Shown in pieces: positions 15,046-25,837 of a stretch of DNA of 64,000 nt. Numbering within the stretch: position 1 is the stretch's first letter; each line of letters begins with the position of its first letter. The notes beneath the pieces were generated by a model, which was given only the letters and a program-made list of their open reading frames with translations, did not search any database and had not been told where the DNA came from. Position numbers and translations under genes: made by a program. The DNA is from Aquiflexum gelatinilyticum (GTDB lineage Bacteria > Bacteroidota > Bacteroidia > Cytophagales > Cyclobacteriaceae), in contig NZ_JANSUY010000013.1 in assembly GCF_024741135.1 (NCBI RefSeq), positions 62,001-126,000 on the forward strand, written 5' to 3'.

Positions 15046-16389
15046 TTAGCCGTCAGCATCCTCAATATTTGGAGTAAAAGGATTTGATTGACGGATCATT
15101 CCTGAAGGCAATTCTCCTTCCGTAGAAGCCACCGCGACGCATACTGCCGCATCTCCGGTAATATTGACGACAGTCCTAAACATGTCCAAAATCCTATCCG
15201 GTGCAATGATGAGGGCGATTCCGGCTCCAGGTACGCCTATAGCCTCCAATACTATGATCAACATGATCAATCCTGCACCCGGTACACCGGCCGAGCCTAT
15301 TGCCGCCAAGGTTGCGGTCAAAACAATTGTCAATTGCTGGGAAATCGTCAGGTCCATACCCAAAGCCTGGGCAATAAATACTGCGGCAACCGCCTGATAC
15401 AAACTTGTTCCGTTCATATTGACAGTAGCACCCAATGGCAGGACAAAGCTTGACACTTCCTCAGATACTCCGATTTCTTCTTCCACAATCTTCATCGTTA
15501 CAGGTAGTGTGGCAGAACTCGAAGAAGTCGAAAAACCCAACAACATCGCAGGTCTAAAGGCTTTTAAGAAGGTGATGAAAGGAATTTTGGTGAAGGATTT
15601 TAGCAACACGTAATAAACTCCAAATACCACCAAAAATAAACCTCCTAGTACGACCAAAGTATATTTGAGGAGGGCTAGGAGCAGCTCAACTGCAGAATCA
15701 GGATCTTCTCCGGCAATCTCGACTATCAGGGAAGCCATCAATGCAAATACACCATAGGGCGCAATCAGCATGATGTACTCCACGATTTTGATGATCACAT
15801 CATTGAATGCATCAAAGAAACTGGTAAAGTTTTTTGCTTTTTCCTTGGGAATCTGGAGTAAAGCAATGCCAACAATAATGGCAAAAAAGACAACCTGAAG
15901 CATGCTGCTGTTGTCTGCTGCTGCTTGGACAATGTTCTCGGGGACGATTTCAATCAATGGTTGCAAGGGGCCCTGGGTGGTGACTTGAGCAGCCTGGTCC
16001 GACTTAGATCCTACTGTGTCATCGTACAAGGACATCAAGCTGTCCCTTGTGGCTTGGGGAAGGCTTTTACCTGGTTTAAAGACATTGACCAACAAAAGTC
16101 CGATAGAAATCGCAATAATGGTAGTAATCAAATAAGCTAAAAGTGTTTTTCCGCCGATCCGGGAGAGTTTGGATACATCCCCAAGATTTGCAACGCCGAT
16201 GACCAAGGAGGCAAATACCAATGGAACTGCAATCATTTTCAGGGAATTGATGAAGATAGTTCCTATTGGTTTGACAAAATTGATAATGATATATGGATCA
16301 ACACCGAATTTGATCATGACCAAGCCGACTACCAGGCCCAAAACCAATCCGATGATAATCTGGGTATGCAAGGGTATCTTTTTCAACAT
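15046..16389 (-). CDS. Dicarboxylate/amino acid:cation symporter (DAACS family)
   Basis: 447 residues with about eight membrane segments and the two re-entrant hairpins of the GltP/GltPh fold. Markers are the serine-rich GFSTSSSSATLPVT (re-entrant loop 1) and NMNGTSLYQAVAA in segment 7, followed by GSAGVPGAGLIML (loop 2) and NITGDAAVCV in segment 8, where the Asp contacts the substrate amino group. It takes up glutamate, aspartate or C4-dicarboxylates with Na+ or H+ across the inner membrane. Last gene of a leftward run; its start is 17 bases from the aroC stop. Confidence 0.93.
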   Translation of the reverse strand: MLKKIPLHTQIIIGLVLGLVVGLVMIKFGVDPYIIINFVKPIGTIFINSLKMIAVPLVFASLVIGVANLGDVSKLSRIGGKTLLAYLITTIIAISIGLLLVNVFKPGKSLPQATRDSLMSLYDDTVGSKSDQAAQVTTQGPLQPLIEIVPENIVQAAADNSSMLQVVFFAIIVGIALLQIPKEKAKNFTSFFDAFNDVIIKIVEYIMLIAPYGVFALMASLIVEIAGEDPDSAVELLLALLKYTLVVLGGLFLVVFGVYYVLLKSFTKIPFITFLKAFRPAMLLGFSTSSSSATLPVTMKIVEEEIGVSEEVSSFVLPLGATVNMNGTSLYQAVAAVFIAQALGMDLTISQQLTIVLTATLAAIGSAGVPGAGLIMLIIVLEAIGVPGAGIALIIAPDRILDMFRTVVNITGDAAVCVAVASTEGELPSGMIRQSNPFTPNIEDADG

Positions 16390-16406
16390 AATAAGTTGGG
16401 TTAAAA

Positions 16407-17483
16407 TTAAAGTTTATTTGTCCGGCTGATCAAAAGGTAATCTGCCAATACCAAAGCGGCCATCGCTTCGACTATGGGAACTGCTCTAGGCACTACGCAT
16501 GGGTCGTGTCTGCCTTTACCCGAAACGGTAACTGAGTCTCCGGATTCATTGACAGATTCTTGATCCTGCATGATAGTTGCGACGGGTTTAAATGCCACAT
16601 TGAAATATATATCTTCTCCGTTGGATATCCCGCCTTGGATCCCACCGGAATTATTGGTTCTAGTCCTGACCCGATCACCATCCTGGTAATACGCGTCATT
16701 ATGTTGCGAGCCACGCATCTTCACTCCTTCAAATCCGCTTCCGTATTCAAAGCCTTTCACGGCATTGATGCTCAGCATAGCTTTTCCTAGCTCGGCATGA
16801 AGCCTGTCAAACACAGGTTCTCCCAATCCTGGAGGAACACCATTGGCCACACAGGAAACGATCCCGCCCACTGTATCCCTGTTCTTTCTGACCTCATCGA
16901 TGAACTCAATCATCTTTTCGGCCATTTCCGGATCCGGACAGCGCACGATGTTTTCCTCAGCCTTAGCAAGATCAAGTTCTTGGTAGCTCTTCTCCAACTT
17001 CATGTCACCTACCTGACTGACATAAGCTTGGATACTGACACCATAGTGTTTCAAAAGCATTTTGGCAATCGCACCACCTGCTACCCTCGCTGCCGTTTCC
17101 CTGGCACTACTCCGGCCTCCACCGCGGTAATCACGGATGCCATACTTTTCGAAATAGGTATAATCCGCATGAGAAGGTCTAAATTTATCAGAGATATGGC
17201 TATAATCTTTACTCTTTTGGTCGGTATTCATGATGACCAAACCGATCGGCGTTCCTGTGGACTTCCCTTCAAACACCCCTGACAAGATCTGAAATTCATC
17301 TTCTTCTTTTCTTTGGGTGGTGATTTTGGATTGGCCTGGTTTGCGCCGCTGCATTTCGTTGCGGATAAATTCCTCATCGATCGGCAAACCTGCCGGACAG
17401 CCTTCTATCACGACACCCAAACCCAATCCGTGGGATTCGCCGAATGTACTTATCCTAAATATCCTTCCAAATGAATTACCCAT
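16407..17483 (-). CDS. aroC: Chorismate synthase
   Basis: 358 residues. The signatures are all present: [18 protein letters not shown] near the N-terminus, [16 protein letters not shown] in the middle and [14 protein letters not shown] towards the end. FMN-dependent enzyme that makes chorismate from EPSP, the last common step of the aromatic pathway. Its start overlaps the end of batD by 8 bases, so the two are translated from one message; no other aromatic gene is adjacent. Confidence 0.97.
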   Translation of the reverse strand: MGNSFGRIFRISTFGESHGLGLGVVIEGCPAGLPIDEEFIRNEMQRRKPGQSKITTQRKEEDEFQILSGVFEGKSTGTPIGLVIMNTDQKSKDYSHISDKFRPSHADYTYFEKYGIRDYRGGGRSSARETAARVAGGAIAKMLLKHYGVSIQAYVSQVGDMKLEKSYQELDLAKAEENIVRCPDPEMAEKMIEFIDEVRKNRDTVGGIVSCVANGVPPGLGEPVFDRLHAELGKAMLSINAVKGFEYGSGFEGVKMRGSQHNDAYYQDGDRVRTRTNNSGGIQGGISNGEDIYFNVAFKPVATIMQDQESVNESGDSVTVSGKGRHDPCVVPRAVPIVEAMAALVLADYLLISRTNKL

Positions 17484-18924
17484 TGCCTCTTCTTGTGATC
17501 AGGACGGCTAGTAGAATGACTGAACCGACCAATAATAAATTGATAAAAACTGAAAAATAGTACTTATATCTCTGGTTTGAAAGCTCGTTGTTTTCCACAT
17601 CAATCAAATCATAAATCCCTCCCAAACGCTGATTGGAAATGGCTTGGTTGACTTTGGACTCCCCGGTAACATTAAGGATGGCCTTGGGTCTCAGGGTATC
17701 GTATTTTTCCAAAGCAGGATTAAAATATATCCATTCAAAGTAATCCCCGAGGTTGATTGTCCCTGGTTCGTTGATGGTAAGGTAATAGCTGAATTCCTTG
17801 ATGCCGGTAATTTTTCCATTCCCTCTGTTGACCTGCTGACGTACATTGGGATCGAAAGTATTTAATAAATGGATCTGTTTTGTCTGCGGCGGAGAAATCG
17901 AATTGATGTTTCCCTGCCCGGTAATTCCAAAATTATAGGTGATGCCTTCTCCCGTTTGCGCTTCAAATTCCGTGATATTTTCTCTCAACTGAAAAATCCC
18001 GACACTGACTTCATTTCTGAGTGGATGTGGTGGCAGGGGTTTCACTTTGATAGTTTTTGAGGAAGAGGTAAAAGTTTTGAAATCCTCCAATCTATTGCTG
18101 CCAAAGAAAGTTGGATTCTTGGCCACTTTGTATTTGATCATTTCCCATGAAATGGGTGGGATTGTAATTTCACCTTCTGAAAAAGGAAAGAAAGTCGCTT
18201 CGTAAACTTTATATTTGATCCAGTTTTTCCCGTTAAAAGTCACCCTTTCAGGCTGGATATTGGTGATGTTGAAGTTTTCTTCCCAAGCATTGGCAGGCTT
18301 CATCTTTTTAAGAATAGCGTCCAATTGCTTGCCCGGTTCATAAAACTGAAAAGGGGCCTGATTGGTCTCAGACATGTAAAAAGCCAAGCTTACATTGAAT
18401 CCTTCTCCAACATATATTTCTTCTTTATCTACGGATGAAGCAAAAAATGCGTCATCTTCGATTTCAATAAATTCGGGTTCTTCCCTTGTCCCGCCAAAAA
18501 TATCACTGAAAGGATCCGATTGGTTTGGTTGTCTTTGGGCTGCCCGTGCATCGACTACGGTGACGGATTTACCGGGAGAGGCGTAGTCGGTTCCATTTAT
18601 TTTGATGCTAAACTTTCCAATGTTAACAACACCTTTTTTGGTCGGTTTATAATATTGGATAATGCTGCTGGTACTGCTGACCTGCCCATTGATGACATTC
18701 ATAGAAGATGATTGGGAAAGGCCCTGTTTTTGAAATCCGGCTATTTCCGGGAACTCATCATAGGATTTGATCTTGTCGTTTGCAATGGTCACTTTGATGC
18801 TAAACGTCTCGTTGAGTGCTATTTCATCCGGCCCCAATTCTATGGCCACTTCTTGGGCGAAAGTGCCCATAGAAATAAAAAGAAACAAACATACAAGAAT
18901 AGCGCTGACTGTCGTTTTACTCAT
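17476..18924 (-). CDS. batD: BatD-like protein (aerotolerance family)
   Basis: 482 residues starting [11 protein letters not shown] with a signal peptide ending near FAQ, several Ig-like strands-only domains ([46 protein letters not shown] split over two strands), and a C-terminal membrane helix ([17 protein letters not shown]) followed by RRGNG. This is the BatD layout. BatD normally sits with batA, batB, batC and batE and MoxR; here it is alone, fused into an operon with aroC. An upstream Met 18 codons earlier would spoil the signal peptide, so the later one is used. Confidence 0.85.
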   Translation of the reverse strand: MSKTTVSAILVCLFLFISMGTFAQEVAIELGPDEIALNETFSIKVTIANDKIKSYDEFPEIAGFQKQGLSQSSSMNVINGQVSSTSSIIQYYKPTKKGVVNIGKFSIKINGTDYASPGKSVTVVDARAAQRQPNQSDPFSDIFGGTREEPEFIEIEDDAFFASSVDKEEIYVGEGFNVSLAFYMSETNQAPFQFYEPGKQLDAILKKMKPANAWEENFNITNIQPERVTFNGKNWIKYKVYEATFFPFSEGEITIPPISWEMIKYKVAKNPTFFGSNRLEDFKTFTSSSKTIKVKPLPPHPLRNEVSVGIFQLRENITEFEAQTGEGITYNFGITGQGNINSISPPQTKQIHLLNTFDPNVRQQVNRGNGKITGIKEFSYYLTINEPGTINLGDYFEWIYFNPALEKYDTLRPKAILNVTGESKVNQAISNQRLGGIYDLIDVENNELSNQRYKYYFSVFINLLLVGSVILLAVLITRRGNG

Positions 18925-19042
18925 GTTGGTATGACTACTAATGGTTTGCAAATTAGCTTTATATTTTAAACGCAACAAACCAAATTACATGTCGTATTAA
19001 CAAACAATCTGTTTAATCATTACTTACTAAATTCTTTAAAAT

Positions 19043-19234
19043 ATGCTGGAATACGTGAAAATCATCTTGATGAAAGTCAGTTTTGACGGAAAATTGTTTG
19101 AGAAAGAGTTGCGCAAGGCCCTAAACCTGCTGATGCCGACTGAGATACAGGAATTTAAGGATTGGTGTTACAGGAAGTTTTCAGGAAAATACGAACCCGT
19201 CCTAAATAAATATTTCATTAGCCTTGCAGGTTAA
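19043..19234 (+). CDS. Small conserved protein of Bacteroidota type
   Basis: 63 residues, MLEYVKIILMKVSFD... with an amphipathic helix (FEKELRKALNLLMPTEI) and an end FKDWCYRKFSGKYEPVLNKYF. I recall this short layout (start MLEYVK, then a KELRKAL helix, then a WCY region) as a recurring small protein in Bacteroidota; function unknown. It is followed at once by a strong terminator, which supports expression. Confidence 0.65.
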   Translation: MLEYVKIILMKVSFDGKLFEKELRKALNLLMPTEIQEFKDWCYRKFSGKYEPVLNKYFISLAG

Positions 19235-19237
19235 ATC

Positions 19238-19266
19238 AAAAAGCCCCGAGTTTGGGGCTTTTTTTA
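19238..19266. terminator. Bidirectional terminator
   Basis: AAAAAGCCCC-GAGTTT-GGGGCTTTTTT, between the small plus-strand gene and the convergent GNAT gene. Confidence 0.92.
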
Positions 19267-19267
19267 T

Positions 19268-20440
19268 TTATAGCAATACCGGATGCCTTTCAAAATGCTT
19301 CTGCCTATCAAACAAGTACCTGAAGGTAACCAAGGTCCGAAAGTGTTTTCCCCCGAGATTTTTTGAAATATTCAGCATTTTGGGATTAAAGTCCCCCTGC
19401 CAATACAGCTCCAGTTTTTTGTAGGAAGTGGTGGATTTGATGACTTTTTCCGCCTCCACGATCATATAATAATCAAGACCTGTGCCTTGGAATTCCGGTA
19501 CCACACCGAACACCAAACCCACGAAATTCTCATTTTTCCCAAAGGTTTTGATGAGGAAGAATTTCAGTTTCGCAAACCAATCAAACTTTCCGTCAAGGTG
19601 CTTGATGATCTGATTGATGTCCGGAAGGTTGATCCACATCACCACAGGTTCATCTTTGTAATAGACAAACCAGATTAGTTTTCCATCCAAAACAGGTTTG
19701 ATGGTTTTGAACAATTTCAACGCCTGTTCCGGTGAGATATCCTTGTTACCTTGATGCTTTGCCCAAGCCTTGTTGTACACGATACTGAGGTCTTTGGCAT
19801 ATTTCTCCAAGTTGTCCTTTTTGAGATATTCCGCCTTGAAGTCCGGGTTTCCATAAAACTTCTGATGGGCCTCATAAAACTTAGGATCCAGTTGATGCGC
19901 CTCTTGGGCCACAGAAAGACTCCAGCAAATTTGATTGTAAAAATTCTGGAAACCGTAGGCTTCAAATAATTTTTGGTAATAAGGCGGATTGTAATTCATG
20001 TTGTAGATCGGCGGATGAAATCCATCCACCAACAAACCCCACCATTTATCTCTGTCACCAAGGTTGATCGGCCCGTCCATTGCCTGCATTCCTTTTGACT
20101 CTAGCCAGTTTTTGGCAGTATCAAAGAGAAAGTCTGCGGCTTTATGGTCATCTATGCAATCAAAAAAACCGAATCCACCAACAGGGACATCATCCCCTTT
20201 GTTGGTGTATCTTTTATTTACAAAAGCGGCAATCCTTCCTATAAGCTTCCCCTGACCGTCTTTAAGGACCCATCGTTTGGCCTCGGATTTTGCCAAAAGT
20301 TTGTTCTTTTTTGGATCAAAAACTGACATCACATCAACATCCAATGGCCTGATCCAGTTGGGATAAGGCTTATTGATCAGGACATGAGCTTCCAGAAAAT
20401 CCCTCTCCAGTTTTCCGGAATTGACTTCAAAAATCTTCAT
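19268..20440 (-). CDS. GNAT-like acyltransferase, large Bacteroidota form
   Basis: 390 residues, cytoplasmic. The N-terminal half (LLAKSEAKRWVLKDGQGKLIGRIAAFVNKRY ... GGFGFFDCIDDHKAADFLFDTA, given in parts) has the look of one GNAT domain, with AKNWLESKGMQAMDGPINL, and the C-terminal half (LIWFVYYKDEPVVMWINLPD, VFGVVPEFQGTGLDYYMI) of a second with an acyl-CoA loop of the form QGTGLD. Double-GNAT proteins of this size occur widely in Bacteroidota, but their substrates are unknown. Confidence 0.7.
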   Translation of the reverse strand: MKIFEVNSGKLERDFLEAHVLINKPYPNWIRPLDVDVMSVFDPKKNKLLAKSEAKRWVLKDGQGKLIGRIAAFVNKRYTNKGDDVPVGGFGFFDCIDDHKAADFLFDTAKNWLESKGMQAMDGPINLGDRDKWWGLLVDGFHPPIYNMNYNPPYYQKLFEAYGFQNFYNQICWSLSVAQEAHQLDPKFYEAHQKFYGNPDFKAEYLKKDNLEKYAKDLSIVYNKAWAKHQGNKDISPEQALKLFKTIKPVLDGKLIWFVYYKDEPVVMWINLPDINQIIKHLDGKFDWFAKLKFFLIKTFGKNENFVGLVFGVVPEFQGTGLDYYMIVEAEKVIKSTTSYKKLELYWQGDFNPKMLNISKNLGGKHFRTLVTFRYLFDRQKHFERHPVLL

Positions 20441-20619
20441 AGCATCTTATTGGTGACCCAAAATTAACCTATTTGATTTCTTAAATACAGATTTTTGGTT
20501 AGGATTTTAACAAAGAATGGCCTACCATAAACATGGATTACTTTATCAACCAGCATTTTAAGAGAAGCTATTTTTTTATCTCCTTTTTTGAAAAAATGTG
20601 GCGGCACATCCCATTTTTA

Positions 20620-20652
20620 TTTGGAAAAATTAGTTGATATAGATTAGATTTA
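20620..20652 (+). promoter_or_regulatory. Candidate Bacteroidota promoter for the outer-membrane protein gene
   Basis: TTTG at 20620-20623 and TAGATTTA at 20645-20652 (7 of 8 to TAnnTTTG), 21 bases apart, about 45 bases upstream of the start codon. Pattern match only. Confidence 0.35.
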
Positions 20653-20695
20653 GGTTTGAGTCGGCTTTACACCTTTTCCTTTCAGAATTAATTTT

Positions 20696-21838
20696 ATGTA
20701 CCCAAACCTTAAGTGTTTCAGAATGCTAATTTTTTTTAGCATTTTGATGGTGTCAGCCACCTATTCTCTAGCCCAAAAACGAGTAAGAAACGATTATATC
20801 CTTTTCCAAGACAGTTTGCATATAGACGGAAGGATACTTGAAATTCCCACTTTAGAAAATCAAAGTTTGGTATTTCGATCAATAAAAGGCGGACAAGAGA
20901 AAACTTATGGCGTAAATGATGTCTCGGAGTTTCAATACAAAGACAGAAAGTTTTTTAGAAAGGATATCGGGAGCCCTCGAGAAATGCTGGTTTTCCTTGA
21001 ATTGATCCCTACGGAAAACCAAGATCTGGCTCTTTACAGACTAAATGTTAAAAAGGAAACCTTTTACCTGGAAAACAAATCAACAGGTAAGTTGTATGCA
21101 GTAAACGGTCAAGTGTCTGATGCTTTTTCTTCCCTGAACAAAAACGATGCTGTCAATCCACTGATAGGACTAACCAAGCAAACAGCGGGTTCCATTGCAT
21201 ACCTGCTAAATTCTGCCGATCAGGTGAAAGATTTGCGGACTTTTTCTAAACCAATTTATGTAGAACCATTTTTTGGAACTGGTATTGCAATTGCCGAATT
21301 CGGGATTGAACCTGTTGAACAGGTCACTGAAATGGCAGGTCTGGCCATTTCTGGAGGATTATCCATCGAAGCCTTTCTCAATTTCAAGCGAAATATCTCC
21401 ATTTCATTCTCCCCTCAGTTGTTTGGATTCGATGCTACCAAGTTTGAGAAAATCCAATTGCCTAATGGGCAAAACTATGAAACCGACCTCAGCATATCCA
21501 TGATTGCTTTGCAGTTTCCGGTGGCAGTCAAGTACTATATTGACCTTAAGCCACAAAAATTCCGAACCTACCTCGAAATGGGGTATGCCTTTTCCAATAC
21601 CTTGAATCAAAAATCTTATCAATTTGGCGCGTGGAAAAAAAACAATGAAATCACTTTTCATTCTGACAAGCCTGTATTGGCAGACAGTTATCAGGGCATT
21701 CATTTTGGTGCAGGGGCCAACATTATCCGAAAAAACAACAGGATCCTGACTTTAGGATTGAAAAGTTATCTCCAAAGCGGAAATTTGGGAAACACGACTT
21801 TGTCTATTCATTTGATTACCCTTGGTCTTAAATTTTAA
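20696..21838 (+). CDS. Outer-membrane beta-barrel protein of unknown function
   Basis: 380 residues. Signal peptide to about residue 27 (SILMVSATYSLAQ). Residues 28-170 form a soluble domain (VRNDYILFQDSLHIDGRI..., QEKTYGVNDVSEFQYKDRKF). From about 180 the protein is made of alternating strands ending in a terminal phenylalanine (IHLITLGLKF), the usual signal of an outer-membrane barrel (YLEMGYAFSNTL, FGAGANIIRKNNRI). Only seven bases separate it from the IPT/propeller lipoprotein, so the two likely form a surface complex. Confidence 0.75.
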   Translation: MYPNLKCFRMLIFFSILMVSATYSLAQKRVRNDYILFQDSLHIDGRILEIPTLENQSLVFRSIKGGQEKTYGVNDVSEFQYKDRKFFRKDIGSPREMLVFLELIPTENQDLALYRLNVKKETFYLENKSTGKLYAVNGQVSDAFSSLNKNDAVNPLIGLTKQTAGSIAYLLNSADQVKDLRTFSKPIYVEPFFGTGIAIAEFGIEPVEQVTEMAGLAISGGLSIEAFLNFKRNISISFSPQLFGFDATKFEKIQLPNGQNYETDLSISMIALQFPVAVKYYIDLKPQKFRTYLEMGYAFSNTLNQKSYQFGAWKKNNEITFHSDKPVLADSYQGIHFGAGANIIRKNNRILTLGLKSYLQSGNLGNTTLSIHLITLGLKF

Positions 21839-21845
21839 TACACCC

Positions 21846-23645
21846 ATGAAATTTTCCAGCAAAAATATACTTGCACTTTTTGTAGTCATTCTTCAGGCAT
21901 GTACCATCGACAGCAATATTTCAGAAAGGGATTATCCGGTGATCAAGAGCCTAGGAATCAAAGATCTCAATGAATCAGGAGTCAACATTGATTTTATGAT
22001 CATTCAAAACACCTCATCGACAATTGAGAGCTACGGTGTTCAATATAGGGCAATCGAGAAAGAAGGCTCTGCCAACATCAGCATTCCCGAGTACTTTTTT
22101 TATGAGGAAATTACAGGTAAGCCCCAAGGAAATCCCCTGTCAATCAGGCTACAATATGACCTGATTCCCGGTCTTACTTATTTTGCAAGACCTTTTGTCC
22201 GTTCGGGATCGCAGATGATTTTTGGTGAATCTTTTAATTTTTCCAGTCTTGGGGTCAAAGGGCCGGAAATAACCTCGGTCTCCGAATCCAAGCTCTTCCG
22301 ATACCATTCAATAACAATTGAAGGGAACTTCTTCAGTCGGAAACCGGAGAACAACATCCTTGATTTTGGAGGCTTGGAGGCGTATTTCAATTTCAGAATT
22401 ATGGAGGCGACACCGACAAAACTTGTAGTAGAGGCTGTGAGAAATTCTTCTTTGATTTCTTCTTCAGGCCAAGAATTTGACCTTAAGATTTCAGTAAATG
22501 GTAAAACAGCGATACTAAAAGAAGCATTTGAAATAGGAATCCCAAATATCCTGACCGTATCACCAACCCAGTTATCAGTCGGTGAAAACATAACAATTGA
22601 ATTAAGTTATTTGATCGAGATGGAATCAACTTGGTACCTTATTGATGCGAATAATATAGATTACAGAATACCGACGACTATAAATGAATCAAACAAAGTA
22701 GTGGGCGAAATTCCAAATATGCCTCCTGGTAAATATAAACTTGCGTTTAGGATTCAAAATTACAGTGAGATAAATTACGAGAAAGAGATCATTGTAAATG
22801 ACAATTGGGTAAGCAGTCATGAAAATATTCCAAGAATAGTGGAGGGTTACTATAGTAACTTTTCAACGGGGAATGATATTTTGACTTATAACTATGGAAT
22901 ATATTTCGATATCCATGTTTTTAACTTAGCGGGTAATTCCATGAGTAAACTGGCTGATTTTCCTGATGATGGCAGAGGGAGGGCTTTTTATGCCTTATCT
23001 TACATGCCAAAGGACAATAAACTTTATTTTGGACTTGGAAATCAAAATGATTTCCCGAATCCACCGATTAATTATTCAGATTTTTATAGACTTGACCTAG
23101 TTTCAAAAAATTGGGAACAGCTACCAAACTTCATTGAGGGCCCTAATGCCGTTAAATTTTCTTTTGAATATGATGGAAAATTAACTTTTGTGTTTTACAA
23201 CCGATCCAATTTCTATTTCTTTAATCCTGCTTTAAAAATATGGGAGGATTCAGGTATCCAAGTTCCCATTGAAATTAAAAATGCTACGAATATACTTTCG
23301 AATGACGGCACGATTTTCTTTCCTGAGATAAATTCCAATGTACTCAAACTGTTTTCGGTAAAAATTGGCCAATCACCAAAATTGTTGGGAGAATTTTCGG
23401 GTTTCTATGATCAAGGGTACCTTTGGTCAATCATTTCATTTGGAAACAGTATATTCTTAGCAAAAGGGAACAAAAATATTTTTGAATACAATTTAGCAGA
23501 TGAAAGGATCAAACCTGTCCAAGGAATTTCAGCGATATTTAGAGAAGAGGCTAAATTTTATAAGGATGACAACAATCTTTACCTAGGATTTCGGGATTAT
23601 GCCTATTATGATGATCAATTCCGGTTATTTAAATTTGTCAGATAA
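21846..23645 (+). CDS. Surface lipoprotein with IPT/TIG domains and kelch-like propeller
   Basis: 599 residues. The start is the ATG at 21846, giving a lipoprotein signal (ALFVVILQAC, lipobox Cys). Residues 20-130 form a fibronectin-like domain; from about 140 (GPEITSVSESKLFRYHSITIEG) come two IPT/TIG immunoglobulin-like domains (second at IPNILTVSPTQLSVGENITIEL). The last 280 residues repeat motifs such as ALSYMPKDNKLYFGLG and FYRLDLVSKNWEQLPNF, which fit a kelch-type beta-propeller. Bacteroidota propeller-IPT lipoproteins usually stand on the outer surface and bind polymers or adhesins. The ligand is unknown. Confidence 0.78.
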   Translation: MKFSSKNILALFVVILQACTIDSNISERDYPVIKSLGIKDLNESGVNIDFMIIQNTSSTIESYGVQYRAIEKEGSANISIPEYFFYEEITGKPQGNPLSIRLQYDLIPGLTYFARPFVRSGSQMIFGESFNFSSLGVKGPEITSVSESKLFRYHSITIEGNFFSRKPENNILDFGGLEAYFNFRIMEATPTKLVVEAVRNSSLISSSGQEFDLKISVNGKTAILKEAFEIGIPNILTVSPTQLSVGENITIELSYLIEMESTWYLIDANNIDYRIPTTINESNKVVGEIPNMPPGKYKLAFRIQNYSEINYEKEIIVNDNWVSSHENIPRIVEGYYSNFSTGNDILTYNYGIYFDIHVFNLAGNSMSKLADFPDDGRGRAFYALSYMPKDNKLYFGLGNQNDFPNPPINYSDFYRLDLVSKNWEQLPNFIEGPNAVKFSFEYDGKLTFVFYNRSNFYFFNPALKIWEDSGIQVPIEIKNATNILSNDGTIFFPEINSNVLKLFSVKIGQSPKLLGEFSGFYDQGYLWSIISFGNSIFLAKGNKNIFEYNLADERIKPVQGISAIFREEAKFYKDDNNLYLGFRDYAYYDDQFRLFKFVR

Positions 23646-23666
23646 TATTAGAATAGTCCCTTAATC

Positions 23667-24605
23667 TTATTTATCCTTCTTTGCAAACCCAACATTCCTC
23701 CTCAATCCTTTCAGCTTCGTCCGCTTGACAGCCGACTTTGAAAAAACCTTACTGAATGTTTCTTCGGTGATTTCTTCCCAATCATGATTGGTCATTTTCT
23801 CCAATTCGGATTTGGGATCAAAAAGCGGTTCTTGGTGGGGTTTTGAAAACCTGTTCCAAGGACAGACATCCTGACAGATGTCGCAACCGAAAACCCAGTT
23901 TTCCATTTTTCCTTTGAAGGCAGCAGGTATATTTTCTTTCAGCTCAATCGTCAGGTAGGAAATGCATTTGGATCCATCCACCACACCGGGTTGGACAATG
24001 GCCTCCGTCGGACAGGCATCGATGCATTTGGTACATGTACCGCAATAATCCTTCAACATCGGCGGGTCAGGAGCGACCTCAAGGTCGATGACCAATTCTG
24101 CCAAAAAAAAGAAACTGCCCATTTCCTTATTGAGTAGAAGGCTGTTTTTTCCCAACCAACCCAAACCTGATTTTTGGGCCCACTGACGCTCCATCATCGG
24201 CGCCGAATCCACAAAGGCCCTCCCGCCAATTTCGCCGATTTCTATTTGGAGATTTTCTAGAAGTACTTTCAACTTGTCCTTGATGACATAGTGGTAATCC
24301 TGCCCATAGGCATATTTTGCGATTTTGTATGCTTCTTTTTTTTGGAACAATTCCTTTTTTGGAAAATAATTGTAAACCAAGCTGACCACAGTTTTTGCTC
24401 CTTCCACGAGTTTAGTGGGATCCAGTCTTTTGTCAAAATGGTTGGCCATATACGCCATCTCACCTTGATAATTTTGGTTGAGCCAAGCTTCAAGTTTGGG
24501 TGCTTCCGATTCCAAAAATCCAGCTTTGGCAATGCCACAAAAATCAAAGCCCAGGTATTTGGCCTGGGTCTTTATGATTTGGCTGTATTTTTCTGGAAGA
24601 TTCAC
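23667..24605 (-). CDS. queG: Epoxyqueuosine reductase
   Basis: 312 residues. The two 4Fe-4S ferredoxin-type motifs are clear ([16 protein letters not shown] and [13 protein letters not shown]), with the QueG marker ALVYNYF-like [11 protein letters not shown] and the [18 protein letters not shown] motif around a catalytic Asp. The cobalamin-dependent enzyme does the last step of queuosine synthesis on tRNA wobble position 34. It lies 39 bases downstream of ruvB in the same direction and is probably co-transcribed with it. Confidence 0.95.
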   Translation of the reverse strand: MNLPEKYSQIIKTQAKYLGFDFCGIAKAGFLESEAPKLEAWLNQNYQGEMAYMANHFDKRLDPTKLVEGAKTVVSLVYNYFPKKELFQKKEAYKIAKYAYGQDYHYVIKDKLKVLLENLQIEIGEIGGRAFVDSAPMMERQWAQKSGLGWLGKNSLLLNKEMGSFFFLAELVIDLEVAPDPPMLKDYCGTCTKCIDACPTEAIVQPGVVDGSKCISYLTIELKENIPAAFKGKMENWVFGCDICQDVCPWNRFSKPHQEPLFDPKSELEKMTNHDWEEITEETFSKVFSKSAVKRTKLKGLRRNVGFAKKDK

Positions 24606-24644
24606 GCTGGATTAATTCCGAATTTGGAAATGAATGCAAAACAA

Positions 24645-25679
24645 TTACTCAAATAAACTGCCACTACTTGCCCCAAAATTCGGTTTGATTTTTAGGTGTT
24701 TATAAGCAAGTTCGGTGGCCATCCTTCCGCGTGCTGTTCTTTTGAGGTATCCTTCCTGTATCAAAAAGGGTTCATACACTTCTTCAATTGTCTCAGCCTC
24801 TTCACTACAAGCGGTGGCGATGGTAGACAATCCAACCGGACCTCCTTTGAATTTCTCGATGATGGTGAGAAGGATTCTGTTATCCATTTCATCCAAGCCG
24901 TTTTCATCCACATCCAAGGCTTTCAGGGCTATTTTAGCAATATCCAATGTAATTGTTCCGGTTCCTTTGATCTCAGCAAAATCACGGGTTCTGCGCAAAA
25001 GCATATTGGCAATCCTTGGTGTACCACGGCTTCTCCTTGCGATTTCATAGGCAGCAACTTCTTCTATCGGTGTTTGAAGAATCCCTGAAGATCTCTGCAC
25101 AATGTCGGTCAGGAGCTTGGCATCATAATATTCCAGTCGGGAATTGATCCCAAACCTTGCGCGAAGCGGTGAAGTCAATAATCCTGACCTGGTAGTAGCA
25201 CCGATCAAGGTAAATGGATTTAGTGAAATCTGTACCGAACGTGCGTTGGGTCCCGAATCCAGCATGATATCAATCCTGAAATCCTCCATGGCTGAATACA
25301 GGTATTCCTCCACGATGGGATTGAGTCTGTGGATCTCGTCAATAAAAAGCACGTCTCCTTCGTCAAGATTGGTCAGTAAACCAGCCAGATCAGAAGGTTT
25401 GTCCAATACCGGACCTGAGGTAATTTTGATCCCTGATTCAAGTTCGTTGGCAATGATGTAGCTGAGCGTGGTCTTTCCCAGCCCCGGAGGGCCATGAAGA
25501 AGTACATGGTCCAAAGGTTCATTTCTTCGCTTGGCGGCGAGTACAAAGACTTTCAGGTTTTCTACAATTTTGAACTGACCTGTAAAGTCATCAAAACTCA
25601 AAGGCCTCAAAGCCTTCTCAATTTCTTTGTCAGATGAATTCAGTTTTTCTTTGTCCCCACTCAGGTAATCTTCTCTCAT
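24645..25679 (-). CDS. ruvB: Holliday junction branch migration ATPase
   Basis: 344 residues, full length. Starts [11 protein letters not shown] and shows [11 protein letters not shown], Walker [10 protein letters not shown], Walker [10 protein letters not shown], sensor [18 protein letters not shown] and the C-terminal winged-helix region ending YKHLKIKPN. Drives migration of Holliday junctions together with RuvA, in recombination repair. First gene of the ruvB-queG pair. Confidence 0.97.
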   Translation of the reverse strand: MREDYLSGDKEKLNSSDKEIEKALRPLSFDDFTGQFKIVENLKVFVLAAKRRNEPLDHVLLHGPPGLGKTTLSYIIANELESGIKITSGPVLDKPSDLAGLLTNLDEGDVLFIDEIHRLNPIVEEYLYSAMEDFRIDIMLDSGPNARSVQISLNPFTLIGATTRSGLLTSPLRARFGINSRLEYYDAKLLTDIVQRSSGILQTPIEEVAAYEIARRSRGTPRIANMLLRRTRDFAEIKGTGTITLDIAKIALKALDVDENGLDEMDNRILLTIIEKFKGGPVGLSTIATACSEEAETIEEVYEPFLIQEGYLKRTARGRMATELAYKHLKIKPNFGASSGSLFE

Positions 25680-25837
25680 GGCTTTACAATCAGCAATTCA
25701 CAAATATAGAAAATAAGCCCATGGCAAAAAGGTAAAATAAATTCGCAAAAAGCTTTTGCAACAAAATTGCAAATAATAAGATTTTTGGAACTTAATTTGG
25801 AAAATTACCCTTAACTTTCGAAAAATTGGTCTTTTAT

